Assembly: GCF_032884065.1 (NCBI RefSeq)
Contig: NC_088879.1
Span: 16,684,489 to 16,748,488 of the forward strand
Source: Artemia franciscana
Taxonomy: Eukaryota; Arthropoda; Branchiopoda; Anostraca; Artemiidae
Direction: 5' to 3'
DNA length: 64,000 bases
Below the pieces are notes generated by a model that made no database searches, was not told the DNA's origin, and was given only the letters and a program-made list of their open reading frames with translations. Positions 47,392 through 60,439 of this stretch are shown here, piece after piece (within the stretch, counting starts at the first letter, position 1; the number at the start of each line of letters is the position of its first letter). The translations under genes and the position numbers were made by a program.

Positions 47392-47759
47392 TTATCATAA
47401 ATTATCCTTGATATACGTTTTGTTGAAAGTAATTAATTATAAAAACTAATCAACCAATCGTGGATTAATTTCGAAGTTTTACTGCCTTGAGCCTTTATCT
47501 TTAGGAGGATTCAGTATTATTTTTGTGAGTAGGAAGGGGGTTGGTATATTTGACTATGGAAAGGTGTTTTTTACTGATTACTGTCCCTAAATAATGAAAG
47601 TTAAGCATTTTTAGTGTTCAGAGTACCAGAATGTCTAGGGGGTTAAATTAAGGTTTGGTATTCGCGAAGTCAAATTTCAAGTTTCGCACGAAGCTACGAA
47701 TGCTGCAATATTTTCGAGAAACCAATAAAAATATGTCCGGTATAGATATCGTACACCGG

Positions 47760-47829
47760 GCCGAAACCTGGGATCGAACCAGGGACCCTAGATCTTCAGT
47801 CTAACGCTCTCCCACTGAGCTATTTCGGC
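47760..47829 (-). tRNA. tRNA-Phe(GAA), right member, copy 3
   Basis: Differs from the 17845 and 28223 copies by one base, turning one anticodon-stem pair into a T-G wobble. The other stems are fully paired and A and B boxes intact. Confidence 0.83.
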
Positions 47830-48215
47830 TTATCATGAATTATCTTTCAAATACTTTGTGTTGAAAATAATTAAGTATAAAAACAAATCAACCAATCGTA
47901 GCTTAATTTCGAAGTTTTACTGCCTTGATCCTTTATTTTTAGGAGGATTCAGTATTATTTTCGTGAGTAGAAAAGGGGTTGGTATATTTGACTATGGAAA
48001 GGTGTTATTACTGATTACTGTCCCTAAATAATAAAAAATTAGGCATTTTTAGTGTTCAGAGTACCAGAATGTCTAGAGGGTTAAATTAAGGTTTGGTTTT
48101 CATGAAGTCATGTTTCAAGTTTCGCACGAAGCTGCGAATTGATCACGCTGCAATATTTTCGAGAAACCAACAAAAATATGTCCGGTGTAGATATCATGCA
48201 CCAGGAGAATTTGAT

Positions 48216-48550
48216 GGTAAAATTCTAGTTAATTGACTTCTTGCTAACTCAGAAAGGGTTTAGGTTAGGAAAATGAAACTTTCACGGATGAATCTACAGA
48301 TTAAAGTATGTCTCGGGAAGGTGTTTTGAATCAACTACCTCCAATCTTTCTCCCTTTAGAGGGAGTTATAATATTTGTGTTATAAAAGTAAAACCTTCCA
48401 AAATAGATCTTCTGCTTAATTGAAGTACAATAAACTTTAAAATACCTTCCCGGGACATACTCTAGCCTGTAGACCCATCCCTGAAAGTTTTATTTTCATA
48501 GCCTAAACCCTTTCCGAGATAGCAAGAAGTCATTTAAGTAGAATTTTACC
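48216..48550. repeat. foldback element, copy 3
   Basis: Third copy of the inverted-arm element, in the same place within unit A. Confidence 0.85.
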
Positions 48551-48937
48551 GAATTGACTTCTATGACTGCAGCGGTAGCTAGTTTTTAATGGTAATATCG
48601 AACTCTAGGCCATAGTAAACCGAGCTGCAGCAGTAGCTAGTAATATTGGTTGCAGCGGTAGCTAGTGATCTAGTAACAGACGATTAGGTCCAATGCTAAG
48701 AAATTTAATAACCCTTAACTCCTAAAAATAGAATCTGATCAAAACAAGAATTATGCTATTTGAACAGCCTTGTCCGAAACCCCAATATATGAAGAATCCC
48801 TTGGCTTGAAGAACAAGGGAAATATATTGGTTTGAAAATCAAGAAAAGTGGCTGCAACCAAAATATTTTGATATACGTCATTTTTTATTTTTTTTTTATA
48901 ATAAAGAACCAACTCTAGCCCATAGTAACTTAAATAT

Positions 48938-49507
48938 TTATATATATAAAAATAAGTTGTTTGTTTTTGTGTTTGTCGACTGACGACATGTTAGTGTGTC
49001 GACTGAAATCATGTTTGTCGACTGACGTCATTATAAGGATTGAGCTGTATGTCGTCATGAAGTTGTTTGTCGACTGACGTCATGTTTGTCGACTGACGAA
49101 ATTACAGACCGGGGCACAAATGACGACCGGGACACAGGGAATATAAATGACGACCGGGACACTCAAAGAGAAATTACAGACTGGGACACCGGGACACAAA
49201 TAACGACCGTGACATATAAATGACGACCGGGACACTCAAAGATAAATTACAGACCGGGACAGCGGGACACAAATGACAACCGGGACACCGGGACACAGGG
49301 AATATTTTATGTTGCATGTTCAAGAGTCGGTAAACCTGATAATCTATTTATATGCACAGACAATGGGACATCGAAGAATGTTGTATATCTTCAAGTTTTA
49401 CGTAGTTAAAAACATATATATATCTATCTGTATTCACAGGTGGGACACAGGGACACAACTACAATGGCGCGTAACAAAAATGGGGCGTAACGACTTACGC
49501 GCGTGGA
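48938..49507 (+). mobile_element. Helitron, 3'-truncated, with helicase remnant
   Basis: Same insertion as 19016 and 29398, here with the first TC changed to TT. Minisatellite and helicase end (49305-49415) present; it breaks off inside the 'gcgtaacgacttacgcgcg' hairpin exactly as in copy 2, so the truncation predates the split of copies 2 and 3. Confidence 0.78.
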
Positions 49508-50189
49508 TCGATACAGCGATCGTGGATCATATTAGGATCGATACAGCTCATTATAAACGGGGACTACTAATGTTTCACTAGTAACATGGCTTTATATAAA
49601 GGATAAAGAATGAAATTTAACCCATATTAGTTGAAACAATCTATTGACAAGATAACTTGAAACAAGCATATTTCGAAAGTCGCTTCTCTAAGGTATGTTA
49701 TATAAGGGGTCAATGTAGTTAATTGTAAATGGGGATTATGCAAGTTGCATCAGTTGTTTAAAGAAGGATAATTGTAGGTCCTTATGGGACCCTCTTATGT
49801 GTCATGCATTTGATACTCGTAAAAATAAGCAATTATAATTTGACAGTTGGATCAAAAGGACTTCATGGTGATCATGATCATAAGTTAAAATGATCATATG
49901 ATCATGATCATAAGTTAAAATATAATTATTTCTGCTTGATATTTTATCCCGAAGTCATATCAGCGCTTTTTGTTATCTTAACGATAATTTCAGACAACCT
50001 AAACTAGAATAGAATTAAGATGTCTAGGCATACAGTATGACATTTCCGTTAATATGATGATTCCCCTGATAATTCCCTGTGGAGAACAGAGGAGTAACAG
50101 GCAAAGAGATTTATTCTTGTATAGGACATGCTAGTGGCTCATCTACCAGACGTAAATAGATTTGGCACTCACAAAAGTTCTCAAACTAG

Positions 50190-50725
50190 CTAAAACTTTG
50201 GGTTTCCAATAGTAATGTTTTCCCATTTATGGTTAATGGAAGCAAATTCTGGAAGTTAAATCGGCAGCAAGAGAAGAGACTCCAAGCCTTTGAAAACAAT
50301 TGTCTGCAAAATAATCGTCAACAACTGCTACTATTACCTACTACTAACGAAAACTAGACACATGTCTTAAAACAGACAATATACCAAATTACTGGGCAAT
50401 CTCTATTCATCAACATGATCAGGACCTGAAGATGGAAATACCATGGGACGTTTTGTGTGAATGAAAGACGACCAAACACCAAAGTCCATCCTTTAGTGGC
50501 AACCAACAAGAATGCTGCAAAGGATAAAACCAAAGAATACACTACACAAAACATACCGGAGGGACCTCCTCAAAGAGAATACGTCCATACAACCCCAGTG
50601 GGTAGACGTTATGGCAGTAGCCCATTTGAGGGATGACTGGTGTCTCTTTGTCAATGTCCTGGTTGCCTCCAGAGGCACAGGGGTATCTAAGGTCAAAGGT
50701 AAAATTCCGTTACAATAATTTCCAG
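50190..50725 (+). pseudogene. RTE/CFDP2-like LINE 3' end (unit B copy 3)
   Basis: Same fragment as 30641-31135: FWKLNRQQEKRLQAFENNC, TYRRDLLKENTSIQPQWVD, LVASRGTGVSK, in shifting frames. In two positions it is closer to the family consensus than copy 2 (FENNC for FQNNC, KENTS for KGNTS). Confidence 0.8.
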
Positions 50726-51037
50726 TTCATTGATGAATATATTTCAGTTAAAAGGGAAAAAAGAATCATTGTGTGCTTGTTTTACTTAGTATGTTCCCAA
50801 GAATATACACTCTTAGTTTCACATAAGTCTGTACATTAGCTTGGAAGTAAGTCCTGAACCTGAATCTGCAATGCCCTTGGTATGTTTTTTGATAACAGAG
50901 TATGTATATTCTGTTCTGGGGTTAATTGGGGTTTCAAGGAACCAAGTGTCAAAGCAGAACCAAAATCAATGACAGCATATTAAAATTTATTGTTTTTTGT
51001 TAGGTTTAATTACCTTACCTTAATCCATCTGAGAGCT

Positions 51038-51409
51038 TTAAGGTCTTCCAGACCTGTAGTGCTCTTGAGTTGATGACTGCCAGTCGAACCTCCACAGCTT
51101 CTTCTCCCACTCTTTGTCAGCTTGGTTTTTGAAGGACTGGATGGAGGGAGCACTGACAGTTGAATCTTTCAGTTTATTCCAATGATTTATGACTCTTCTC
51201 GAAAAGAATGTTTGGCGAGTTTTAGATCGAGAGCTTGACTTTGGTAGCTTCTTGGAGTGTCCTCTTGTGTTGTGCTGGCTGGTACTGAGATTGCCGCCGA
51301 AGATTGCTGACTTTCCGTTCTTTAGCTTGTAAGTAAGCATCATATTACAATAAATTGCAATAAGTAAGTAATAAGTAAGTAATTGCAATAAGTGTACAAT
51401 TTGTGTCAT
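51038..51409 (-). pseudogene. CR1/jockey-type RT C-terminal tail (unit B copy 3)
   Basis: Open for 123 codons; same RGHSKKL, FFSRRVINHWNKL and FKNQADKEW motifs as 31464-31769. No RT core. Confidence 0.85.
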
Positions 51410-51964
51410 GCCACTAATTACTCAAACGCACTTATAAATCTGTAACTATTAACCCTCAACTACTAGTGAATGTTTTAATCTGTTACAGATTATGTTCTAA
51501 ACAGTTATCAATTATTAATAGCTAAGTAATGATTTATCAACAGCTAATTATAATCAATGACCACCTTATCTCTCAATGCCTTGTTTACAGTTAATGTATG
51601 TACTATTTGTAATCTAGTGATTTTTTCAGATAGTCAAGACATCATAAAAAGAGGCAAACCAAGCTGCCCAAAGGCTTTATTATAAATTATACTAATATCC
51701 AAGAGAATGTGGGGTGAAACTTTGCTTATTGTCTTTATCTCAATTTGTACTGCATTTTTTGGAGAAGGAAAGCATAATTTTAAATCATAGTTCTGTTGCT
51801 TCTATTTTCTGATCTGGTTTCTGGTTTCTATAATGGTTTGTGACTCAACTTTATGTCTGCTAACTGAGGACACTAAGCAGGAAAAACCAAGAATACCAAC
51901 TCAGCCGTCACATAGCAATCCAAAGCACCCTTACTTGTTTAAAAAAGTCTTTAAAAATGAAAAA

Positions 51965-53560
51965 AAGTAATTGCTCCTTCTTCTGGTTCACTACATCAAA
52001 TAAAACAGAAAACTAAACGAGAGAACAAATATTCCCTGCGTAAAGCGAGACTGAATGCCTGGGATGGTCCTTGTGACAAGAAATCCTGGGATCGTGTTAT
52101 AAACAGTGTAAAGGGTTCACCTCCAATTAATTCGTCTCTTCGGCTATGTGACTTCGTTTCTCATTATAAAAATATTTTGCTTTCATTTAATATTAATCTC
52201 CAAAATCATTTTACAAAGCTTGTCAACTCAATCCTCCCAATTCGTATCAACCAATCTCAAGTGTTATCGGTGGAATCTGGTGCTATACTCCGAGCTCTTA
52301 AGCAAGTGAATAAGTCTGAGTTTCTCGATAGTGATGGTCTTTGCTTCAAGTATTTTGCTTATGATTGTCCTGAACTGCTGAAGCATTTGCAGTAATTGTT
52401 TCAGATGTGTTTGGCAAAGTCCGTTGTGCCAGATAGTTTTTTGTCCGGTTGTATGTCTCCCATAGTCAAGAGGGGTAAGGACCCCAGTGCTTGCTCTAAT
52501 TCCGTCCTATCACTGTGTCTTGTTTTGTCAGTAAGCTATTTGAATATATACTGCTACCGGCCATTAGCTCCAAGTGCAATTTTACACCCTTCCAGCTTGG
52601 TTTTAGAAAAGGTATGGGCTGCGTTCAAGCTCACCATATTGTGGGTCGGGGAATGAAACAAGCGGTTGCTCAAAAATGTCCCCTGTATTGTTTGACTGTT
52701 GAAATATCTAGTGCTTTTTAAAATATAATTCATTCAAATGCTTTGTTTTCTCTAGCAGCCTCAGGTGTTAACCTTTCTATTTTTTCCGTGCTTTAGTATT
52801 GGTATGCTAATTCTTCAGTTAGGGTGAAGTGGAACGGTACTGTAGGGGAGTATATTCCTGTTAAAAAAGGCATTAGGCAAGGTGCCGTGTTATCCCCGAG
52901 CATATTTAAATGTGTTTTAGCTTCGTGTCTCCAACGTCTTCAACCGTAAATTTTTACAATGAAAATTTAGGCATTAATCACATTGCATATGCTGATGATG
53001 TTCTGCTTCTTAGCTGGACAAAACATAGTCTAATTACCAACTTTTACCGGCTTTCAGCCAAACTATCCACAGTAGGCCTTTCAGTTGATGCCTCCAAATG
53101 TGAGTTCTTGTGTTTTGGGAGTCCTCCACCAGCATCAATCATTCTTTGCTTCTTATGAAACTTAAATCTTATGGATTTTCATCACAAACTGTTGATTTTT
53201 TTGCATCTTATCTTTCCGGGAGATGACTAGAATGTATCGATAAGTCCCGTGATCATCGTTCAGATACTTCCCAGATTAATTATGGAATCCTCAGGGCTCT
53301 GTTCTTGGGCCTGTTTTATTTATTCTTTTTATAAATGATTTACCGGATGTTTTGCCTCTTTGTAAAATTATTATGTTTGCTGATGATGTAGTAATTTTTT
53401 GCTCTCGCCGGGACTTAGCAGTTCTTTTCCATAACCTTGAATGCACGTTACAAGGTGTATCTTTTTGGTACTCAAGGAATTTACTAGCTCTTAATGAGAA
53501 AAAATGCCAATATATGTTGTTTTCGCGAACTGGTTCGATCGTGAACTGGTTCTAAGCCAT
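51965..53560 (+). pseudogene. two fused LINE RT fragments (unit B copy 3)
   Basis: Same fusion as 32450-34060 with the junction at about 53155. Part 1: GAILRALKQVNKSEFLD, FQLGFRKGMGCVQAHHIVG, GIRQGAVLSPSIF, HIAYADDVLLLS and LSVDASKCEFLCF. Part 2: SYGFSSQTVDFFASYLSG, then QGSVLGP-like block with one base deleted (53286), and FADDVVIFCSRRD through NEKKCQYMLFSRTG. It lacks the small duplication at the FADD motif seen in copy 2. Confidence 0.85.
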
Positions 53561-53599
53561 TTTTGGTTACTGGACATACCACCGGCTTGTCTTCCTCAA

Positions 53600-54350
53600 C
53601 GCCTCCCTCTGTACGCTAAAGTTTGACTCTTTCTCTTAGCTCTACTTTTTAAAAAAGGAAAAAACTTTAGCGTAAAGAGCGGGGCGTTGAGGAAGAAAAG
53701 CCCCTTTCATATACGGAGTAATTTCTGTTCGTTTTAAGTTTTAATGTCGCTCCTTACTTTCATTTAAAAAACTTGTTTTTTTTTATTTAATTTCTGGACG
53801 TTTTTTAATTCATGCATGTTTTGATCTTGGCTCTCCGCACATAAATAATTAAAACAAAATCTGTATATTAATTTTCTTTTTTTCTAAATGGCTTTCTCAT
53901 AGTTTTAATCGGAAGATTTTGAGAAAAAAGGAGAGAGGGAGGAAGCCTAGCTGCCCTCTAATTTTCTGATTACTTAAAAAGGCAACTAGAACTTTTAATT
54001 GTTTTACGAACATTTTCATTAGTAAAAAATATACGTAATTTATGAATTAAGTTACGTAACGAACTTCTATATTTGTATATTTTTATTGCGTATATGAGGG
54101 AGTTCACCCCTCGTCGATAACTCGCTCTTTACACTAAAGCTTAAATTCTGTCCCAATTCCTTAAGAATGACCCTTGAATCACAAAGGTCATAGAATAAAT
54201 AGTTGAAATTACTAAAAATACTTTTGCGTAAAGAGCGAGGTATTACGAGGAGGTAAACCCCTCATATTCGCAAAAATTTCTCCTTGTTTTAAGTTTTAAT
54301 GCTGCTCCTCACTTTCAGTAGAAAAAACTTCTAATATTTATTTTTTCCTT
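53600..54350. repeat. 'gcgtaaagagcg' inverted/direct repeat module (copy 3)
   Basis: Copy of 34063-34800 with the same direct and inverted blocks. Its left end (53590-53640) adds another inverted block, 'cctcaacgcctccctctgtacgct', facing 'agcgtaaagagcggggcgttgagg', which copy 2 has lost. Confidence 0.72.
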
Positions 54351-54365
54351 ATTTTTTTAAATAAT

Positions 54366-54818
54366 TCAAAAATCCTGCGCCCCCTTCGTTGAAAGGGTCT
54401 TCCCCAATGAGAAGTTTTCCCATGTTTTTTTTGCCTCTTTAAAAGATTGCGGTCGGCCATTTACGGTAGATATTATAGTTCTATCTTCAAAAAGAACTAA
54501 ATGGTCAGGACTTTCGTATATATGTAGGGCCAGAGCTGAATGAAATTTGTCATTTTTATTTTCAAATCTCAGGGACTTATTTATTGAAATTTTGTGTTCA
54601 TGCAATCGTTCCCCTAGTTGTTGATGAGTCCTGCCAATGTGAAATTTTCCAAATGAACACGGGAATCTGTAGACACCACTACCTAGTATAAGGTCCGTTT
54701 TATCCTCTCCCGAGTTAAAAAACAAAATGTTCAACTTTTTGTTCAGTTTTGAAAGAAACAGAGAGATTATGTTTTTTTTTAATTTTTCCAAGTTTGTCGC
54801 TGAGTATTTCAAACACAT
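54366..54818 (-). pseudogene. Penelope-like GIY-YIG endonuclease fragment (unit B copy 3)
   Basis: 150 open codons on the minus strand. N-terminal linker (NLEKLKKNIISLFLSKLNKK), then the endonuclease: GVYRFPCSFGKFHIGRTHQQ, LGERLHEHK, ALALHIYESPDHLVLFEDR, and QSFKEAKKTWENF. In the family, GVYR is the GIY strand and HIG stands where YIG is usual; the CxC pair expected near it reads CSF, so a metal-binding Cys appears lost. The RT part of the element is not present on this strand. Fragment of a once-autonomous retroelement. Confidence 0.85.
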
Positions 54819-55099
54819 CTCTGTATTGATGGGGTTAACCCTTGTTGTGAGAAATTAAGCTAGCTTGGCCACGTAAAATATTATGGCGCTGGTGGTCATG
54901 GACATGCTCTTGAAGGGCTTAATTACAATTTCAAAATCTGTGGATCACGTGGAACCTATGTTTGCCAATTGTGAATCACAAAAGATGAAACTCATTCTGG
55001 AGAACCCTGACCCAGGCGTCTCTAGCAAATCCACGCTAACAAATAACTCTTCTTTCACTCACAATTCTTTGTAATAAAACTTATTGTTATTTTAATTAT

Positions 55100-56257
55100 A
55101 GACACTTTTAACAGACAAAAATGAACTTCTAATGGGTGTCCCTTTTTACCGACAGAAGATGATTTTATCGTGGAAAATCTTGAAGAACAAGCTATCTCAG
55201 AAAATTTTAATAAGCCAAAAATTTGAGGTCGCTTAGATATTTTTCTTTTGTGGAAATATACGAAAGATTCTCTAGATTCCTTCTCTGCTCTGCTTAATTC
55301 TATGAATACGAAACTCAAATTTCCTAAACAATCTGAGATGAATAGTTGCCTTCCTTCTCTGTATGACCTGGTACACTACAATGACAGAAGTTTTGAGTTT
55401 GAGGTGTACAGAAAGGCTACCCATAGTGACTTCGTTAGTTGACAGAGCAATACGTGCATGCTCACCTCATATTCTTGAATCAGGGTTTGAACCCTTAGAG
55501 GAATCTTATTTTGGAATCGGTACCTGATCTCCTTAATTAATTCTGTAATTGAAAACTGTATTAAGAAATTCACAAAAACAGATGAAGATACCTCAAATGT
55601 TAAGGATACTGTAGTTTATCTTGGCTTCCTTACATAAACGGGGTTTCAGATCAAATTGCAAGAAATCTGAAGAAAAATATTATTTTTACATTTTTTAAAC
55701 AGGTAGAATTACCAGAAAAAAAAAATCAGTCAAAATAAAGACCTCGTCCCTAAATTCAATAATTACGGTGTTTACAGTATTTCTTGCTCCTGCTGTATAT
55801 TAGAAGGACAGAAAGAATTTTGGATAGAGTATCTCAGCACCGTATGTCAATCGATAGAGCCGTCAGAAAGAGGAAAAAACTTAAAATTTCAGTTCAGTCC
55901 TTGCTGAGCCCATCTTTGACCATCTGAATCATAATGACCAGGCTAGCTTAATTTCTCATGACAATTATTTATTCCATTAATAGAGATGTTTGAAATACAT
56001 ATCAAAATTTATAATTGGCTCTTAACAGGGATACGGGTGGTTTAAAAACAAATGACTCTTACTTTGGTCTTCTTAAACGAGAATTTGATAATTTATTCAT
56101 TCCAAAAATAGATTGTCACTTCCACATTTACAACTTGATACGAATTGTCGACCCCTCAGACCTAAAAGATCCTATGCTAAATAGGCTTTATTTAAAATTA
56201 GACAAATGTGACGTAGTTCTCCACTTTGTTATTTTCCTTCACACGAAGATATCTTAG
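55100..56257 (+). pseudogene. Penelope-like element RT C-terminal region (unit B copy 3)
   Basis: Same content as 35510-36600 with more frameshifts in the middle (bases lost at about 55490 and 55625). Right part: NDSYFGLLKREFDNLFIPKI, DCHFHIYNLIRIVDPSDLKD, open to 56257, which is cut by a Helitron in copy 2. Confidence 0.72.
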
Positions 56258-59250
56258 TCGCTTGTCTAGCCTTTAACTGATAATAAAATTAAACGTTAGA
56301 TTTTGGTCATTGTGACATCCACGTTTTGGTTTTGTCTTTTTTTTATTCTCTCTTTATGGTCTGAATCGTTCCCATTTTCGCTCAGAAAGTGTAAACTTGG
56401 TTTTTTGATGTTTTCTCTGATAGAAGGGAAGCAGTTGTTTCCTTGAAATATCCGCTTTTGTTGCATCCAGTATTTTCGTTGCCCTTATAAAGGCACCATT
56501 GTAGGATTTCTTCTCTTAATTTTGTCAATAGTACCGCCAGTCTTACTTTTGTAAATAACCCTTCACTCTGGTCAAGGCAACAATTTTAGCACAAATTACG
56601 AAGTTCCAAATTGATATATGTGCTACTTTAGCACCAAACGCCTTCATAATTTTCATTGAAGGTCAAATTTTTGGATACAAAACACATGAATCTAAATAGT
56701 TAAATATAAGTAGCCAAACAGTTAAGAATCATTATGACAGGACCTACAGGTATCGGATACTCTTTGTTATGTGCTATAAACTAATGCTATGAGGCCAAAA
56801 TATACGGATCTATCGTTATTTGTGGAAAAGTTTTTTTTCTTTTTCTTTGCTTTTTAGTTTTATTTCTTATTTCCTGTATAACAGTGAATTAATATTTCAA
56901 AACACTTTCGATATTTTCATTTCATCCTAATTACAAATCTCACAGGGGATTTATTCATAAATTTTAGCCCTAATATTAGACAACACTGATTTCTGGACAC
57001 AGGTTACCGCATATGAAGCGGAAATACTTGAAATCTAACGATTATCAGCGCAAAAGTTTCTCATTCTTTTTTTTTATGAATTCTTGTTAAAAATTATTGC
57101 TAGTTAGTCAATATTTGACTAACTATTTTTATTTCTCATCAATTGTAAAGGATGTGCGGTCAAAGAAATTACTTACACGACCTTCGTTTAGTGTATTTTC
57201 ATTGTAGCATCAATATAGAGAAGCAGTTATTCCCTTTTTGAAATCTTTTTTATTCTCTTTTCACTATTCCTACCCCCCCCCTTAGATTTTTTTTCTTTTC
57301 TCTATTTTTTTCTTTTCTTGCTTATCAATGTATTTTATTTATCAGGTCTCTCAAATCTTTTCCTTTTTTTTAAATTACATAACTTTTGTCTTGCTTCTAT
57401 TTTGTTATATTTCAATGAGTTTTAAAACGATATGCATTATAGAACACTACTTTTCGCTAAAATCCAATAACAGATGGGTTAAACGGCTATTAAACATTGA
57501 TTAGCTAATACTATCGATATTAGAGATATTATAATTAGCGATAATTAGCGATATTAGCGATATATCGATATTAGCGATATTATATAATAATATAGCCGTT
57601 AGCTAATAATAACTAACGGCTGTTAAACATTGATTAGCTAATAATATTTGATGCAGAATTCAGATAATAACAATTTATTAATAGCAATAAATAACATGAC
57701 AAACTAATTGTTAATAATGATTATTCCGTGCTAATTAAAAGTGTTAATTAGCGATAAAATTAATAAAATAATGTTTTTTTTTCTCAATGCAATATAATAA
57801 ACAGGCTTATACAAAAATGCAAATCAAATAATACTCAGAAGCTATAATCCCTTGATTCCTGTGGGACAAAGGCCCCACCAGTGGGGTATGGTTGGTTCAT
57901 ATACAGGTTGTGCGAATACACGTAATACTTTGAGTAACAAAATTTAAATACCACGAGAGGAGTCTTACAATTATAGAAATGTCTAGGTGGAACATGATTC
58001 CAAGTCGGTTGGGAATCAGTGCTATGACCTGTAAGGAACTAAACATTCTGTTTTCCAAACAAGGCTAAGGAAGTCCTATTTCATTGATAGTCCCAAAATC
58101 GAGCAAAGTATCTAATCCCTCTATCTCCTTCTCAGCGTATATACATGAAATTCAATAAAATGTTCTATATTAGACAAGAAGGAAGAAGGAAGTAAAATTT
58201 CCTAAAACGAAGAGGTGGTAAAAAACAATAAAAGCATGTTTAGTTGAACCATTTATTTTGGTCTAGCTAGTTATAAATTAATAACTATTCAGGCTGTTGC
58301 CTTATGTACTTATCTCTCTGGAGAACTTTTACAATCAATCATAGTTCTTTTACACATTATGGAAATTCACGCGGAAATCCGACCGTATCTTTTCAAACGA
58401 GTGCCCAGAAAACGCTACGTTTTAAGGCAAAGTTTTCAAGTAAATGGAGGAAAGTATTAATTGAATTGATCATAATTTGCGTAAAAATTGTAGCTAGGAC
58501 ATTTTACATGCAGCCTTGAATTGTTTAATGTTATAAGATCATGAGCTTTGATGATTCGTAGTCATGGTTTTATTCATTTAAAAATCTTGCCAAGAATTCA
58601 TCTTGATTTGACCAAATCGTTGCGGAAAGCTAGCGTTTTTCTTAAGCATGAAAACGGACGGAATCTCTGAAGGGATTGCTAAATCCAGAGGGATATTCAA
58701 AATTTGCAAATGCACTACTAGTTTATTTCCGGTAATCAGATGGATTATATTTTCCTTTTCAGTTTATGCCTGACTCCAATTGAGTGTTTTATACAGCTCA
58801 AAGAGATTGCCAGTAGTCGTTAGCTTCTATTTAAAGGTGACAAATTTAATGCATAGTTGTGTGTGTGCCTTGTTTTGTCCTATGAACAGGGAACAAGCCA
58901 AAACTTTCTGCAAAAACTTTATAGGGGGATTGGGGCTAGCGAACTAAGAATTCGCTTTTGGTGGAAGAGGTGCACCATATTTTTCTGGTTTTCACAAAAT
59001 AATAAACACTATGGTGTTGTTTTTATGGCTGTATTACAAAGGATATTTGCCTAGTAAGAAATAGTGAATTACAAATCAAATACTCAGTGAAGGAGTTAGA
59101 TAAGTGTCCTTAATTTCAAGTCTTACCACTATGACCAAGTTTATAGAACAAACAGTGAAGAAAATTCAAAACAAAGATTCTTGACTGTTTTTGACAATCC
59201 TTCATCCCTTAATTATGTGACTATCTACCTTAGTTCTGCCCTATGAATGA
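56258..59250. other. AT-rich intergenic DNA, no recognised gene
   Basis: Stop-rich on both strands. It contains a repeat/hairpin cluster at 57475-57655 (listed separately). Frames at 58304-58519 and 58857-59054 have no family resemblance or splice context. Confidence 0.6.
57475..57655. repeat. short repeat and palindrome cluster
   Basis: 'cggctRttaaacattgattagcta' occurs at ~57483 and ~57617. Between them are several 'gcgatattagcgatat' units and the palindrome 'tagccgttagctaata' facing 'aactaacggct'. Confidence 0.75.
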
Positions 59251-60173
59251 CGTATGGATGGATGATAGATAGACTTATCTATCAACAAATGAAATGAGGT
59301 AATTTTTATACAATCCTAAAAAGGGCTTATGCCAGATTTGCCTCTCACTCATTCGGACTATCTTTCTTGGCTTTTTTTTACAATTAACCATGGCTTGATG
59401 TCTGCAACTACTTGATTTTAATTGATTATTTATACAATATTTATTATAGTGTACTAATTATAAGGTACTACTTAATGTACTATTATAATTATAATGTACT
59501 ATTGTACTACTTAATTATACATTATTATTATTGGAAAAATTATATTTTATTCGATGCCTAAAAGTTTCGGTAATTTCGTTTTATTCAAAATAAACAAAGA
59601 ATTTGCCCCATATTTTTGCCACTTTGGGGCTCGAGAGCAAGTAGCTTCTGACTTTTTTTCACTTTTATTTACATAATAAACAAAAATATAAACTATTATA
59701 GATATCATCCATCCATATACGTATGGATGGATGATAGATAGACTTATCTATCAACAAATGAAATGAGGTAATTTTTATACAATCCTAAAAAGGGCTTATG
59801 CCAGATTTGCCTCTCACTCATTCGGACTATCTTTCTTGGCTTTTTTTTACAATTAACCATGGCTTGATGTCTGCAACTACTTGATTTTAATTGATTATTT
59901 ATACACTATTTATTATAGTGTACTAATTATAAGGTACTACTTAATGTACTATTATAATTATAATGTACTATTGTACTACTTAATTATACATTATTATTAT
60001 TGGAAAAATTATATTTTATTCGATGCCTAAAAGTTTCGGTAATTTCGTTTTATTCAAAATAAACAAAGAATTTGCCCCATATTTTTGCCACTTTGGGGCT
60101 CGAGAGCAAGTAGCTTCTGACTTTTTTTCACTTTTATTTACATAATAAACAAAAATATAAACTATTATAGATA
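59251..60173. repeat. recent tandem duplication, two copies, period 469 bp
   Basis: 59251-59704 and 59720-60173 are almost identical (one difference seen, 'acaatattta' versus 'acactattta'). The 15-bp link 'catccatccatatac' and the start 'cgtatggatggatga' share a GGATG-type short repeat that may have seeded it. No gene inside. Confidence 0.95.
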
Positions 60174-60439
60174 TAAATCACTACGCTAAGGAAAAATTTA
60201 AATTTTGCTAACGCGCAGCGATTAACTACAGAAACATTCCTAAAGACATCCTAAATTAAAAATAATAATAAAAAAAACTACATAAATGTTTCTAGAAGCA
60301 TCCTACACTAAATAAAATAACAATGAAAGGAAAAGAGAGAAAAGACAATCACCTTCTCTCAAACATCCCCAAGGTAACAGCCCCCATCCAAATACATCTC
60401 CGTCCGCCCAAATCCCTTCAAACCGCTCCTCCCTCCAGC

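Larger units (their letters stand above)
44397..56203. repeat. segmental duplication, long copy 3 (unit A 44397-48937, unit B 49508-56203)
   Basis: Full-length match to 25212-36613. It is the most complete copy: it retains the ~370 bp RT segment missing from copies 1 and 2, and its right side runs on into unique DNA at 56204 rather than into a Helitron. Its left edge follows a TA array beside a Helitron 5' end. Confidence 0.95.
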
